Notes: generated by a model not told the origin, from the letters alone. Shown: positions 11,029-20,286, counted from the first letter of the stretch. The stretch: 64,000 bases of DNA from Burkholderia sp. SRS-W-2-2016 (GCF_001931485.1 NZ_MSDV01000050.1:1-64000); one strand, 5' to 3'. A program made the numbers and translations.

Positions 11029-11631
11029 ATGCTGCAAACCCGCGCTGCGGCGCCCCGCCGGCTGATCGTCGCGATCACCGGCGCCACCGGCGCCATCTAC
11101 GGCGTCCGGCTGCTCGAGACGCTGCGCCGGCTGGGCGGCGTCGAGAGCCATCTGCTGGTCTCCGGCGCAGGCTGGCTCAACATCCAGCACGAACTCCAGT
11201 TGGGCAAGGAAGACGTACACGCGCTCGCCGATGTCGTTCATTCGGTGCGCGACGTCGGCGCGAGCATCGCGTCCGGCTCGTTCGCGACGGACGGGATGAT
11301 CATCGCGCCGTGCTCGATGAAGACGCTCGCGAGCGTCGCCCACGGTTTCGCCGACAACCTGATCACCCGCGCCGCCGACGTCACACTGAAGGAACGCCGC
11401 CGCCTCGTGCTGCTGGTGCGCGAAACGCCGTTCAACCTCGCGCATCTGCGCAATATGACGGCCGTCACCGAAATGGGCGGCGTGATTTTTCCGCCGCTGC
11501 CCGCGTTCTATAACCAACCGCAATCGATCGACGAAATGGTCGATCACACGGTCGCGCGGGTGCTCGATCTGTTCGCGCTCGGACCGGCGCTGTCGCCGGG
11601 CTGGCAAGGCTTGCGCGGCGCGCCCGATTAA
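11029..11631 (+). CDS. ubiX: Flavin prenyltransferase UbiX
   Basis: 200 aa. It makes prenylated FMN from dimethylallyl phosphate and FMN, the cofactor of the UbiD decarboxylase of ubiquinone synthesis. Family motifs: N-terminal IVAITGATGAIYGVRLLE, the FMN-binding S/C region (IIAPCSMKTLASVAHGFADN, about 92-111), and LVLLVRETPFNLAHLRNM (about 126-143). It begins 43 bases after grxD on the same strand. UbiD itself is not in the window. Confidence 0.96.
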   Translation: MLQTRAAAPRRLIVAITGATGAIYGVRLLETLRRLGGVESHLLVSGAGWLNIQHELQLGKEDVHALADVVHSVRDVGASIASGSFATDGMIIAPCSMKTLASVAHGFADNLITRAADVTLKERRRLVLLVRETPFNLAHLRNMTAVTEMGGVIFPPLPAFYNQPQSIDEMVDHTVARVLDLFALGPALSPGWQGLRGAPD

Positions 11632-11742
11632 CAATACGGGCGACGCAATCAAATCCGTTCCCGGTCATTTATGAAATAGCCGGGCGGACCTATATTCGTA
11701 GCAACTCAATTCCACGCCGCGTCCGCCGGCCGCGTTGCTACC

Positions 11743-12528
11743 ATGAACCGCTTACCCGCCCTCTTCCTGTCCCACGGCGCACCGACGCTGCCGATCGATC
11801 CGTCGATGCCGTCCGCCGAATTCGGCTCGCTGTCCACGCAGCTGCCGCGTCCCGAAGCGATCCTGATGCTGTCGGCCCACTGGTGCACGACGCAGCCCGT
11901 CGCCAGCATAGCGACGGCGCCTGAGACGATCCACGACTTCTACGGCTTTCCGCGCCAGCTCTACGAGATCCAGTACCCGGCGCCGGGTGCGCCGGACGTC
12001 GCGCACCGCGCCGCCGCGCTGCTCGGCGCGAACGGCATCGCCGCGGGCGTCGAGCCGCACGGTCTCGACCACGGCGCGTGGGTGCCGATGCTGCTGATGT
12101 TTCCGCAAGCCGACGTGCCGGTCGCGCAACTGTCGATTCAGCCGTACGAGGACGCCGCGCATCATTTCCGCATCGGCCGCGCGTTGCGCGCGCTGAAGGA
12201 CGAAGGCGTGATGGTGATCGGCTCGGGCCAGATCACCCATAACCTGCGCGCCGCCGATTTCTCCGCGCGCCCCGAAGACGCCGATCCGCGCGTCAGCGAG
12301 TTCACCGACTGGTTCGAGCAGAAGCTGGCCGCGCGCGACATCGACGCATTGCTCGACTATCGCCGTCAGGCGCCGCACGCGGTGCTGATGCATCCGACCG
12401 ACGAGCATCTGCTGCCGGTGTTCGCCGCGCTCGGCGCCGCGGACGACGACTACACGCTCGGCATCCAGTCGCTGGGCACGTTCCAGCGCTCGCTGGCGAT
12501 GACGAACTACGTGTTCGGCAGCGCCTGA
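11743..12528 (+). CDS. 4,5-DOPA-extradiol-dioxygenase-like protein (YgiD family)
   Basis: 261 aa. LigB-superfamily extradiol dioxygenase of the DODA/YgiD class. Zinc/iron ligand signatures are visible: SHGAPTLPID near the start (His16), SAHWCT (about 46), HGLDHGAWVPM (about 106) and a C-terminal HPTDEHLLPVFAALGA (about 218). Bacterial members cleave catechol-type rings such as DOPA; the physiological substrate here is unknown. It stands alone, followed 30 bases later by a strong terminator. Confidence 0.9.
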   Translation: MNRLPALFLSHGAPTLPIDPSMPSAEFGSLSTQLPRPEAILMLSAHWCTTQPVASIATAPETIHDFYGFPRQLYEIQYPAPGAPDVAHRAAALLGANGIAAGVEPHGLDHGAWVPMLLMFPQADVPVAQLSIQPYEDAAHHFRIGRALRALKDEGVMVIGSGQITHNLRAADFSARPEDADPRVSEFTDWFEQKLAARDIDALLDYRRQAPHAVLMHPTDEHLLPVFAALGAADDDYTLGIQSLGTFQRSLAMTNYVFGSA

Positions 12529-12558
12529 TCAACTCGCCTGCATTCCGGAAGCGCCAAC

Positions 12559-12597
12559 AAAAAAGCCCGCCTGACGAAACGTCAGGCGGGCTTTTTT
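12559..12597. terminator. Bidirectional intrinsic terminator
   Basis: Perfect inverted repeat with arms GCCCGCCTGAC / GTCAGGCGGGC around loop GAAAC, flanked by an A6 run on the left and a T6 run on the right. It sits between two convergent genes (the dioxygenase on +, the APC permease on -) and can serve both strands. Confidence 0.92.
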
Positions 12598-12645
12598 ATC
12601 AGGGCCCGCAACCACCGCGGCCCCTACTTCAGATCGACACGACGC

Positions 12646-14241
12646 TCAATGCGCGCCGATGCCTTCGAGCACTTCGTCGTGCTCCAGACGTTCGTCGAGG
12701 TACTCCGAGCGATAGCCGCTGTTCACGCCCCAGTAATAGAACACCAGCGAGAACGCGATCACGACCAGCATGTCCCAGCCGTACGGCAGGATGCCGTAGC
12801 CGCCGAACTCCTTGCTGCCGATCAGCGACAGCACGGCCATGATCGGCAGATACGCGACCAGCCACCACGCGGCCTTCAGATCGCGGCCCCAGCCTTCGAA
12901 GCCCGCCTTCGCCTGGAAGTAGAAGTACACCGGCAGTGCGACGACCATCAGCAGAATGATTTCGCCGGTCAGCGGCCACTTCGCCCAGTACAGGATCAGC
13001 GACGCGCAGACGAACGCGAACGGCGCGATCACCTTCATGCCGACGATGTGCAGCGGCCGCTCGATATCGGTCGCCGCGCGGCGCAGCGCCATCAGGCTGA
13101 TCGGGCCGGTCAGGTACGAGATCACGGTCGCGACCGAGATCACCGCCGCCAGCGAGCTCCAGCCGCGGAAGAAGAACAGGAAGATGAACGACACGATCAG
13201 GTTGAACCACATCGCCGGACGCGGCACGCCGTAGAACGGATGCACCTGGCCGAAGATCTTCGGCATCGTGTTGTTGCGCTCCATCGCGTAGATCATCCGC
13301 GTGGTGGTCGCCATATAGGTCGTACCGGTGCCGCTCGGGCTCACGAATGCATCGACGTACAGCAGGATCGCCAGCCAGTTCAGGTTCAGCGCGATCGCCA
13401 GTTCCGCGAACGGCGACGCGAAGTTGAAGTGGCCCCAGCCCTTCGCGACGTCGGCCGGGTTCACCGAGCCGATGTACGCGATCTGCAGCAGCACGTAGAT
13501 CACCAGCGCCAGCAGGATCGAGCCGATCACCGCGAACGGCACGCTCTTGGCCGGATTGCGCGCTTCACCGGCGAGGTTGATCGGGCTCTGGAAACCGTTG
13601 AACGCGAACACGATGCCGCTCGTCGCGACCGCGGTCAGCACCGCCGACCAGCCGTACGGCGCGAACGTGGTGGTCTCGCCGAAGTTCTCGGTGTGCACGC
13701 CGGTTGCCATCAGACCGATGATCGTCGCTCCCGGGATCAGGAACTTGAAGATCGTGATCGCCGTGTTGGCGCGCGCGAACAGCTTCACGCCCCAATAGTT
13801 CAGCAGGAAGTAGATAACCACCAGCACGGCCGACAGCAATAGCCCGTTGGTCGTTAATGACCCATCGACGAACAGCGCATGCGCCCAGTCGTACGGCCAG
13901 GTACTCATATATTGAATGGATGCTTCGGCCTCGATCGGGATCACCGATACGATCGCAATCCAGTTGGCCCACGCGCTGATGAAACCGACCAGCGCGCCGT
14001 GCGAGTAGCGCGCATAGCGCACCATCCCGCCCGACTCCGGAAACATCGCACCGAGTTCCGCGTAGGTCAGCGCAATCGCCAGAATCACGACCGCGCCGAT
14101 GATCCACGCGCAAATGGCGGCAGGACCGGCAATCTTGGCGGCCTTCCACGCGCCGAACAGCCAGCCCGATCCAATGATCGAGCCCAGACCGGTCAGCATC
14201 AGCGCGAACGGCCCGATGTTCCGTTGAATAGAACTTTTCAC
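12646..14241 (-). CDS. APC-family amino-acid permease
   Basis: 531 aa from a GTG start at 14241. The frame stays open to 14337 with an ATG at 14265, but only the GTG has a strong ribosome site (AGGAG, five bases upstream), and translation from it begins at the conserved SSIQRNIGPFALMLTGLGS. About 12 transmembrane helices; the helix-1 substrate motif GSIIGSGWLFG (about residues 18-28) is the APC hallmark, and TM6-like GIVFAFNGFQSPINLAGE is present. Likely an amino acid:H+ symporter; substrate unknown. No partner genes. It is transcribed divergently from cspA across a 440-base gap. Confidence 0.87.
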   Translation of the reverse strand: MKSSIQRNIGPFALMLTGLGSIIGSGWLFGAWKAAKIAGPAAICAWIIGAVVILAIALTYAELGAMFPESGGMVRYARYSHGALVGFISAWANWIAIVSVIPIEAEASIQYMSTWPYDWAHALFVDGSLTTNGLLLSAVLVVIYFLLNYWGVKLFARANTAITIFKFLIPGATIIGLMATGVHTENFGETTTFAPYGWSAVLTAVATSGIVFAFNGFQSPINLAGEARNPAKSVPFAVIGSILLALVIYVLLQIAYIGSVNPADVAKGWGHFNFASPFAELAIALNLNWLAILLYVDAFVSPSGTGTTYMATTTRMIYAMERNNTMPKIFGQVHPFYGVPRPAMWFNLIVSFIFLFFFRGWSSLAAVISVATVISYLTGPISLMALRRAATDIERPLHIVGMKVIAPFAFVCASLILYWAKWPLTGEIILLMVVALPVYFYFQAKAGFEGWGRDLKAAWWLVAYLPIMAVLSLIGSKEFGGYGILPYGWDMLVVIAFSLVFYYWGVNSGYRSEYLDERLEHDEVLEGIGAH

Positions 14242-14470
14242 GTCTTCTCCTAAATCAAAACCCATGTCGGCACCGCGTGACATCGCTTGTGGCGGTGGGA
14301 GACGGGTGACGCGCATGAAAGCGCGTCGAAGATGCAAATTAGGTGCAACCCACGCGCGGCGCGTAGTTTAACGGTTGCACCGAGTTACTGCAGTGAATCC
14401 GTCGGTCAACTAAGGGTTCTCCCTAGCAAAAAGTTGGCCGGGAGCGCAAGCTTTGTAAGAAAACTTCGGC

Positions 14471-14492
14471 TTTGTCTGACAAAGTTTTGTCA
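14471..14492. promoter_or_regulatory. Array of three half-sites upstream of cspA promoter
   Basis: Three 6-base half-sites in a row: TTTGTC, GACAAA, TTTGTC. The first two form the palindrome TTTGTC-T-GACAAA (14471-14483); the last two form TGACAAAGTTTTGTCA (14477-14492). The array ends 16 bases before the -35 box of the cspA promoter, a usual position for an activator or repressor site. The binding protein is unknown. Confidence 0.5.
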
Positions 14493-14508
14493 ACAATCGC
14501 GCAAACTA

Positions 14509-14537
14509 TTGACGTTCGTCCGATTTCGCCGTATAAC
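14509..14537 (+). promoter_or_regulatory. Sigma-70 promoter of the cold-shock gene
   Basis: TTGACG (14509-14514), a 17-base spacer and TATAAC (14532-14537) match five of six consensus bases in each box with ideal spacing. A start near 14544 would leave an untranslated leader of about 140 bases, the long leader typical of temperature-responsive csp mRNAs. Confidence 0.75.
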
Positions 14538-14683
14538 GTTCGGGCAGGATTTCAAGCGGCGAGTGAAGTGGTTCTTTCGTAGGTCGCCCATCAACGGTAC
14601 TCCGGTTGGTCCCATTACCCCTTCCTTGATTTTCATGCACCCCCGGGCTTCGGCCTTATTCACCATTTTTAGGAAAAAGTAAT

Positions 14684-14887
14684 ATGGAAACCGGTACCGT
14701 CAAGTGGTTCAATGACGCAAAGGGCTTTGGCTTCATCACTCCGGACGGCGGCGGCGAAGACCTGTTCGCGCATTTCTCGGAAATTCGCGTTGACGGCTTC
14801 AAGACGCTGCAAGAAAACCAGAAGGTCACGTTTGAAGTGAAGACGGGCCCGAAGGGCAAGCAAGCGGCTAACATCAAGCCGGTGTAA
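14684..14887 (+). CDS. cspA: Cold-shock protein (CspA family)
   Basis: 67 aa single OB-fold domain. Both nucleic-acid motifs are present: RNP1 KGFGFITPD (about residues 15-23) and RNP2 DLFAHFSEI (about 28-36), with the WFNDAKGF opening. These proteins bind single-stranded RNA and DNA and melt structured mRNA. The leader is long and preceded by a near-consensus promoter, and a strong terminator follows, so this is a single-gene transcript. Family members are numerous in this lineage, so the paralogue name is uncertain although the family is not. Confidence 0.95.
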   Translation: METGTVKWFNDAKGFGFITPDGGGEDLFAHFSEIRVDGFKTLQENQKVTFEVKTGPKGKQAANIKPV

Positions 14888-14913
14888 GCCCCCAGCCTCC
14901 TTCGGGAAGCTAG

Positions 14914-14943
14914 AAAAAACCCCGCCTCGGCGGGGTTTTTTTA
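14914..14943. terminator. Intrinsic terminator after cspA
   Basis: Arms CCCCGCC / GGCGGGG around a two-base TC centre, with A6 before and T7 after, starting 27 bases after the cspA stop. The A-run means it may also stop transcription from the minus strand. Confidence 0.9.
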
Positions 14944-15046
14944 TTATTGGCGTTAATTGCGTGATTTACCGTGCAATTCGCCGCGGCGTGTCGATTAACT
15001 TCAAACGACTTCGCGATTCGCGGCGCCTATTTGCCGATAATCCCGA

Positions 15047-16297
15047 TTATCCGAACAGGCGCCGGGCATGAATACCGAGACCGGTCGCCACGCTCGCCAG
15101 CCGGTCGCCGAATACCGCCTTTGCATCCGGGAACGCCGCGGCCAGCGCGCCCGAGAGAAACGCCAGCCCGGTCGAGCCGCCGGTGAAATAGATCGCGTCG
15201 ACATCACGCGGCGCAATGCCCGCCGCCTGCACCGTGTCGCGCGCGGCCTGCACGATGCGGCGGGTTTCGTCTTCGCCGGCGCTGATCAGTTGCGCTTCGT
15301 CGAATGCAAGCCGCAAATCCTCTTCGACTTCGTCCAGATCGATCACGGTCTCGCCGCCCGCCGCGACGCCGATCTTCGCCTCTTCCGCATGCGCGGCCAG
15401 CGCATGGCCGAAACGCTGCTCGACCACCCGCATCAGCCGGTCGTGATGGCGGGTCTCGGTGAAAAGGTGCCGCATCAGCGCGAGTTCGCTGACGCGCTTC
15501 GGCGTGTAGACAGTATTAATCAGGTGCCAGGTCGCCAGATCGAAGTAGATCCGGTTCGGAATCTCGCGCCCTTGCGGGTCGAGCGACTGGTAGCCGAGTT
15601 CGCGCAGGATCGTCACGAGTTCGACGCGGCGGTCGAAATCGGTGCCAGCGACGTGCACGCCGTGGTGCGCCAGCACGTCGTCCTTGCGCTCGACGCGCTG
15701 CATCCGTTGCGGTCCTACCCGCACCAGCGAAAAGTCCGAGGTACCGCCGCCGATGTCGGCGACCAGCACCAGCCCTTCCTGGGTCAGATGCGATTCGTAG
15801 TCGAACGCGGCGGCGATCGGTTCATACTGAAAATGAATCTCGCGCAGACCGACCGTGCGCGCGGCGGCTTCGAGCTGCTGCTGCGCCATCTGATCGGCGC
15901 GCGGATCGTCGTCGACGAAAAATACCGGGCGACCCAGCACCGCGCGATCGATCGCGCCGCCGGCGGTCGCTTCGGCCGAACGTTTCAGATGGGTGAGGAA
16001 GGTCGCGATCACGTCGGTGTAGCGGATCGCGCTGCCGTCGCCGAGGTCGGTCGTGTTCTCGGCGAGCGGCGAGCCGAGGATGCTCTTCATCGAGCGCATC
16101 AGCCGGCCGTCGAAGCCGTCGATGTAGGCCGCGAGCGCCGCACGGCCGAATTCGGTAGTGTTTTCGTCGGTATTGAAGAAGACCGCGGTCGGCAGCGTCG
16201 TGTACGCGCGCTCGACCGGCGCCAGCTTCAATTGGGCGCCGTCCGGCACCGAAACGGCCGAATTGGAAGTACCGAAGTCAATCGCGCAATAGTTCAT
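15047..16297 (-). CDS. Hsp70-family chaperone-like protein (YegD type)
   Basis: 416 aa: the actin-like ATPase half only, without the substrate-binding domain of DnaK (about 640 aa). Phosphate-1 motif AIDFGTSNSAV (about residues 5-15), phosphate-2 VADIGGGTSDFSLVRV (about 190-205) and adenosine motif IYFTGGSTGLAFL (about 366-378) are clear. E. coli YegD is the closest known type; its role is poorly defined. The gene stands alone, 188 bases from a divergent MFS gene. Confidence 0.88.
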   Translation of the reverse strand: MNYCAIDFGTSNSAVSVPDGAQLKLAPVERAYTTLPTAVFFNTDENTTEFGRAALAAYIDGFDGRLMRSMKSILGSPLAENTTDLGDGSAIRYTDVIATFLTHLKRSAEATAGGAIDRAVLGRPVFFVDDDPRADQMAQQQLEAAARTVGLREIHFQYEPIAAAFDYESHLTQEGLVLVADIGGGTSDFSLVRVGPQRMQRVERKDDVLAHHGVHVAGTDFDRRVELVTILRELGYQSLDPQGREIPNRIYFDLATWHLINTVYTPKRVSELALMRHLFTETRHHDRLMRVVEQRFGHALAAHAEEAKIGVAAGGETVIDLDEVEEDLRLAFDEAQLISAGEDETRRIVQAARDTVQAAGIAPRDVDAIYFTGGSTGLAFLSGALAAAFPDAKAVFGDRLASVATGLGIHARRLFG

Positions 16298-16485
16298 GGC
16301 AGGAATCGCCGCTCACGGCTGGCGCGGACAGAAAGGGGAGCGGCTTTGTAACACGAAAACTCCGGCAGCATCAACCGGCAATACCGGGGCGCGATCGTCG
16401 CCGTTCGAATCGCGGCTGCGGAACGCGTCTTGCTCCCTCCGATGAATTCGCCGCCAGCTTCCGTCAACCAAGGAGTCCTAGCGCA

Positions 16486-17982
16486 ATGAGCGTGCCGCCG
16501 ACCGCCGCCGTGAACGAGCGCAACCAGCGTCAGCACGCCGCGCCGATCGAAACCGATCTGCCGTCGCGGCTCGACCGCCTGCCGTGGGGCCGCTTCCATA
16601 CGCTGATCGTCGTCGCGCTCGGCGTGACCTGGCTGCTCGACGGACTCGAGGTGACGCTGGCCGGCGCGGTCGCGAGCGCGCTGAAAACCAGCCCGGCGCT
16701 GCGCTTCACGAATGCCGACGTCGGCCTCGCCGGCAGCGCGTACATCGCCGGCGCGGTGCTCGGCGCGCTCGGCTTCGGCTGGCTGACCGACCGGCTCGGC
16801 CGCCGCAAGCTGTTTTTCATCACGCTGGCGCTGTATCTGGCCGCCACCGCGGCCACCGCGCTGTCGTGGAATCTGGCCAGCTTCATGCTGTTCCGCTTTC
16901 TGACCGGCGCGGGCATCGGCGGCGAATACACGGCGATCAATTCGACGATTCAGGAATTCACCCCGGCGCGGGTGCGCGGCTGGACCGATCTCGGCATCAA
17001 CGGCACCTTCTGGGTCGGCGCGGGGCTCGGCGCGGCCGGCTCGCTGGTGCTGCTCGATCCGCAGTTGCTGCCGGCCGACTGGGGCTGGCGCGCGTGCTTC
17101 TTCATCGGCGCGGTGCTCGCGCTGGCGATCCTGCCGATGCGCATCTGGATCCCCGAAAGCCCGCGCTGGCTGCTCACGCACGGCGACGAACGCGACGCGC
17201 GCACGATCGTCGAGGGAATCGAGGCGCGTTTTCGCGCCGACGGCCACACGCTCGCCGACGACGGCCTCACCCGGCTGCGGCTGCGCGCGCGCGATCACAC
17301 GCCGCTGCGCGAGGTATTCCATACGCTATTTAACGTGCACCGGCGCCGCGCGCTGGTCGGCCTCACGTTGATGACCGCGCAGGCGTTCTTCTACAACGCG
17401 ATCTTCTTCACCTACGCGCTGGTGCTGACCGATTTCTATCAGGTGCCGGGCGGCGAGATCGGCTGGTATCTGCTGCCGTTCGCGCTCGGCAATTTCCTCG
17501 GCCCGCTGGTGCTCGGCCGGCTGTTCGATGTGATCGGCCGGCGCAAGATGATCGCCGCGACCTACGGGATGTCGGCGCTGCTGCTGACGGTGTCCGGCTA
17601 TCTGTTCGAGCAACAGTTGCTGAGCGTGGTCACGCAGACGATCGCGTGGATGGTGATTTTCTTTTTTGCGTCGGCGGCCGCGAGCTCCGCGTATCTGACG
17701 GTGAGCGAATCGTTTCCGCTCGAAATCCGCGCGCTCGCGATCGCCGTGTTTTATGCGTTCGGCACCGCGCTCGGCGGCATCATCGGGCCGGCGTTTTTCG
17801 GCCGGCTGATCGATACGCATCAGCGCAGCGAGGTGTTTTCCGGTTATCTGGTCGGCTCCGCGCTGATGCTCGGGGCCGCGGTTGTCGCGGCGATCTGGGG
17901 TGTCGATGCGGAGCGCAAGTCGCTCGAACACGTGGCGGCGCCGCTGTCGAGCGTGACCGATAGCGAGGATGGCGCCCAATAA
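16486..17982 (+). CDS. MFS transporter, metabolite:H+ symporter type
   Basis: 498 aa, about 12 transmembrane helices. The MFS loop motif occurs twice, DRLGRRK (loop 2-3) and DVIGRRK (loop 8-9), plus the sugar-porter-like PESPRWL after TM6 (about residues 221-227). The long soluble N-terminus (about 45 residues) and the TWLLDGLEVTLAGAV first helix resemble aromatic-acid/metabolite:H+ symporters. The start follows AAGGAGTCCTAGCGCA, a good ribosome site. Substrate unknown; divergent from the Hsp70-like gene. Confidence 0.87.
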   Translation: MSVPPTAAVNERNQRQHAAPIETDLPSRLDRLPWGRFHTLIVVALGVTWLLDGLEVTLAGAVASALKTSPALRFTNADVGLAGSAYIAGAVLGALGFGWLTDRLGRRKLFFITLALYLAATAATALSWNLASFMLFRFLTGAGIGGEYTAINSTIQEFTPARVRGWTDLGINGTFWVGAGLGAAGSLVLLDPQLLPADWGWRACFFIGAVLALAILPMRIWIPESPRWLLTHGDERDARTIVEGIEARFRADGHTLADDGLTRLRLRARDHTPLREVFHTLFNVHRRRALVGLTLMTAQAFFYNAIFFTYALVLTDFYQVPGGEIGWYLLPFALGNFLGPLVLGRLFDVIGRRKMIAATYGMSALLLTVSGYLFEQQLLSVVTQTIAWMVIFFFASAAASSAYLTVSESFPLEIRALAIAVFYAFGTALGGIIGPAFFGRLIDTHQRSEVFSGYLVGSALMLGAAVVAAIWGVDAERKSLEHVAAPLSSVTDSEDGAQ

Positions 17983-18008
17983 AAAACGCGCGGTCGATGC
18001 CGCGCGTT
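17981..18008 (-). terminator. Minus-strand terminator after the nitroreductase gene
   Basis: Arms AACGCGCGG / CCGCGCGTT with loop TCGATG; read on the minus strand it is followed by T6. It lies 83 bases beyond the nitroreductase stop and overlaps the last bases of the convergent MFS gene. Confidence 0.6.
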
Positions 18009-18090
18009 CATGCAGGCTGCCGGGCTTCCACACTTCACAGGGCGGTTCGCCGTTCGCGAAACCGCGCCGCCCGCACCGCCTGTCAGTCGC

Positions 18091-18684
18091 TCAAAACGCC
18101 TTTTTCCAGCCGCCGCCATACGCGATGTCCGCGAGCGGCTGACGCTGACGCGCGGCCTTTTCGCGCTCGCGCAGCACCGGGTCCAGCTTGTCGACGTCGC
18201 CATAGTGGCCGAGCGAAATCATCGCGATCGGTTCGACGTCTTTCGGCAGTTCGAAGCCGCTGCGGAACGCGTTCACGTCGAAACCGCTCATCTGATGCGC
18301 GGCCAGTCCGAGCGCGTGAGCCTGCAGCACCAGCGACATCGCCGCCGCGCCCGCATCGTATTGCGCGCAGCGATTGACGTCGCCCTTATTGGTCAGCGTG
18401 TGCGCGGTCACCGCGATCAGCACCGGCGCCGGCGCATTCCAGCCCTGGTTGAACGGCACCAGCGTCGCGAACGCCTTCTTGAACGCAACCTCATCGACAC
18501 TGCGATCGAACACCATGAAACGCCACGGCTGCGCGTTATACGAAGACGGCGCCCAGCGCGCGGCTTCGAGCACGGCGCGCAGCTGGTCGCGGCTCACCGG
18601 CTCGCTCGAATACGCGCGCGGGCTCCAGCGGCCGGCGATCAGCTCGTGAATGGCAACTTCGGTTACGGCGGGTTTGTTGGTCAT
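18091..18684 (-). CDS. Nitroreductase-family flavoprotein
   Basis: 197 aa from the ATG at 18684 (GAGAGAAG upstream); the frame is open to 18735 but that extension is atypical. Hallmarks of FMN-dependent nitroreductases: RWSPRAYSSEPV (about 15), ARWAPSSYNAQPWRFMVFD (about 39-57) and the C-terminal FMN-contact GHYGDVDKL. It reduces nitroaromatics, quinones or similar compounds with NAD(P)H; natural substrate unknown. No operon partner; it ends convergently with the MFS gene. Confidence 0.88.
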   Translation of the reverse strand: MTNKPAVTEVAIHELIAGRWSPRAYSSEPVSRDQLRAVLEAARWAPSSYNAQPWRFMVFDRSVDEVAFKKAFATLVPFNQGWNAPAPVLIAVTAHTLTNKGDVNRCAQYDAGAAAMSLVLQAHALGLAAHQMSGFDVNAFRSGFELPKDVEPIAMISLGHYGDVDKLDPVLREREKAARQRQPLADIAYGGGWKKAF

Positions 18685-18810
18685 GCGCTTCTCTCGGTGG
18701 AAATTCATGATCGGCCGGGCGGCTGCCCGGGCCACATAGGATAGCGGGCTTCCGCGCGCGCTCCAACCTGCGCCACGCGCCGATGCACAGCCCGGCCGCG
18801 CCGGCTACGA

Positions 18811-18838
18811 AAAAACACGGCCCCGTGGCGGGGCCGTG
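18811..18838 (-). terminator. Minus-strand terminator after the OxlT-like MFS gene
   Basis: Arms CACGGCCCC / GGGGCCGTG; on the minus strand the stem is followed by T6. It begins about 55 bases beyond the MFS stop at 18894. Confidence 0.8.
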
Positions 18839-18893
18839 CGTGCTTGCGTCGATTTCAATGTGGAGGCGGCGCCAGGGTGCGCCGCCCGCCCGT

Positions 18894-20177
18894 TCAGATC
18901 GCCTGCGGTTCCGGCACCTTGGCCGGACGATTGATCCGCAGCACGATCACCGCGGCGACGAGACACAGGCCGCCGGAAATCATCGATGCGACCGTGTAGG
19001 TGCCGAGGCTCGCGCGCAGCATCCCCGCGCCGAGCGCAGCGAACGCCGCGCCGAGCTGGTGACCGGCGACCACCCAGCCGAACACGATCGGCGCCGATTC
19101 CTTGCCGTAGACATCGGTGGCGAGCCGCACCGTAGGCGGCACGGTCGCGATCCAGTCGAGGCCGTAGAACACCGCGAACAGCGGCAGCCCGAAGAAGTCG
19201 ATGCCGAACGCGTGCGGCAGATACATCAGCGACAGCCCGCGCAGCCCGTAGTACCAGAACAGCAAAACGCGGCTATTGAAGCGGTCCGACAGCCAGCCCG
19301 ACAAGGTCGTGCCGAACAGATCGAACACGCCCATCGCGGCGAGCAGCGACGCGCCCTGCACTTCGGTCATCCCGTAATCGCCGCACATCGCGATCAGGTG
19401 GGTGCCGACATAGCCGTTGGTGCTCGCGCCGCAGATGAAGAAGCTGAAGAACAGCAGCCAGAAGTCGCGCGTCTTGCTCGCCATCGCGAGCGTGCCGAAC
19501 GCAATGGCCAGCGGGTTCTGCTTCGTCACGGTCGCGGCGACCGGTGCGTCGTGCGGTTCGCCGTATGGGCGCAGCTTCATGTCGGCCGGATGCTCGGGCA
19601 GCAGGAACGCGACCAGCGGAATCACCACCGCGGCCGCCAGCGCGACCACCCACACGACCTGGCGCCAGCCGTAGTGCTCGGCGATCGCCGCGAGCATCGG
19701 CAGGAACACCAGTTGGCCGGTCGCCGAACTGGCGGTCAGAATCCCCATCACCAGACCGCGGCGAGTGGTGAACCAGCGAGTCACCACGGTCGCGGACAGC
19801 GACAGCGCCGCCACCCCGGTCGAGCCGCCCACCATCACGCCCCAGATCAGCACCATCTGCCACGGGTGGCTCATCAGCGACGACAGCGCGACGCCCGCGG
19901 CCATCGTGCCGAGCGCGGCGAGCAGCGTGGGCCGCACGCCGAAGCGCTGCATCGCGGCCGCCGCGAACGGGCCCATCAGCCCGTACAGCGCGATGTTCAC
20001 CGAGATCGCCAGCGAAATCGTCGCGCGGCTCCAGCCGAATTGATGTTCGAGCGGCACCATCATCACGCTCGGCGTCGCGCGCGTGCCGGCCGCCGCGAGC
20101 AACACCAGAAACACCACGGCGACGGTCAACCAGCCATAGTGGAAGCGCCCGCCTATCAGTTTCGCAGCCCAGTTCAT
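18894..20177 (-). CDS. MFS transporter, OxlT/monocarboxylate-like
   Basis: 427 aa from the ATG at 20177, which has GGAGA five bases upstream; the frame is open 51 bases further but without a site. About 12 helices: first helix GWLTVAVVFLVLLAAAGTRA, then QFGWSRATISLAISVN, the signature region of oxalate/formate and monocarboxylate transporters, and MAAGVALSSLM. It is divergent from a TetR regulator gene; two palindromes lie in the shared 160-base gap, so TetR control is likely (inference). Substrate not deducible. Confidence 0.85.
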   Translation of the reverse strand: MNWAAKLIGGRFHYGWLTVAVVFLVLLAAAGTRATPSVMMVPLEHQFGWSRATISLAISVNIALYGLMGPFAAAAMQRFGVRPTLLAALGTMAAGVALSSLMSHPWQMVLIWGVMVGGSTGVAALSLSATVVTRWFTTRRGLVMGILTASSATGQLVFLPMLAAIAEHYGWRQVVWVVALAAAVVIPLVAFLLPEHPADMKLRPYGEPHDAPVAATVTKQNPLAIAFGTLAMASKTRDFWLLFFSFFICGASTNGYVGTHLIAMCGDYGMTEVQGASLLAAMGVFDLFGTTLSGWLSDRFNSRVLLFWYYGLRGLSLMYLPHAFGIDFFGLPLFAVFYGLDWIATVPPTVRLATDVYGKESAPIVFGWVVAGHQLGAAFAALGAGMLRASLGTYTVASMISGGLCLVAAVIVLRINRPAKVPEPQAI

Positions 20178-20250
20178 CGGATCTCCAATCGACGCGCTGC
20201 CTTTCGGTTGCGGCGGCGTCGTTCGCATTATTACGGCTTAGGTAAGAGAG

Positions 20251-20270
20251 TTGTGACAGATCGGTCACAA
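20251..20270. promoter_or_regulatory. Palindrome, candidate operator 1 (MFS/TetR gap)
   Basis: Perfect inverted repeat TTGTGAC-N6-GTCACAA in the divergent gap, 74 bases upstream of the MFS start and on its promoter side. Confidence 0.5.
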
Positions 20271-20286
20271 TGGTGTTGCGATCTTA

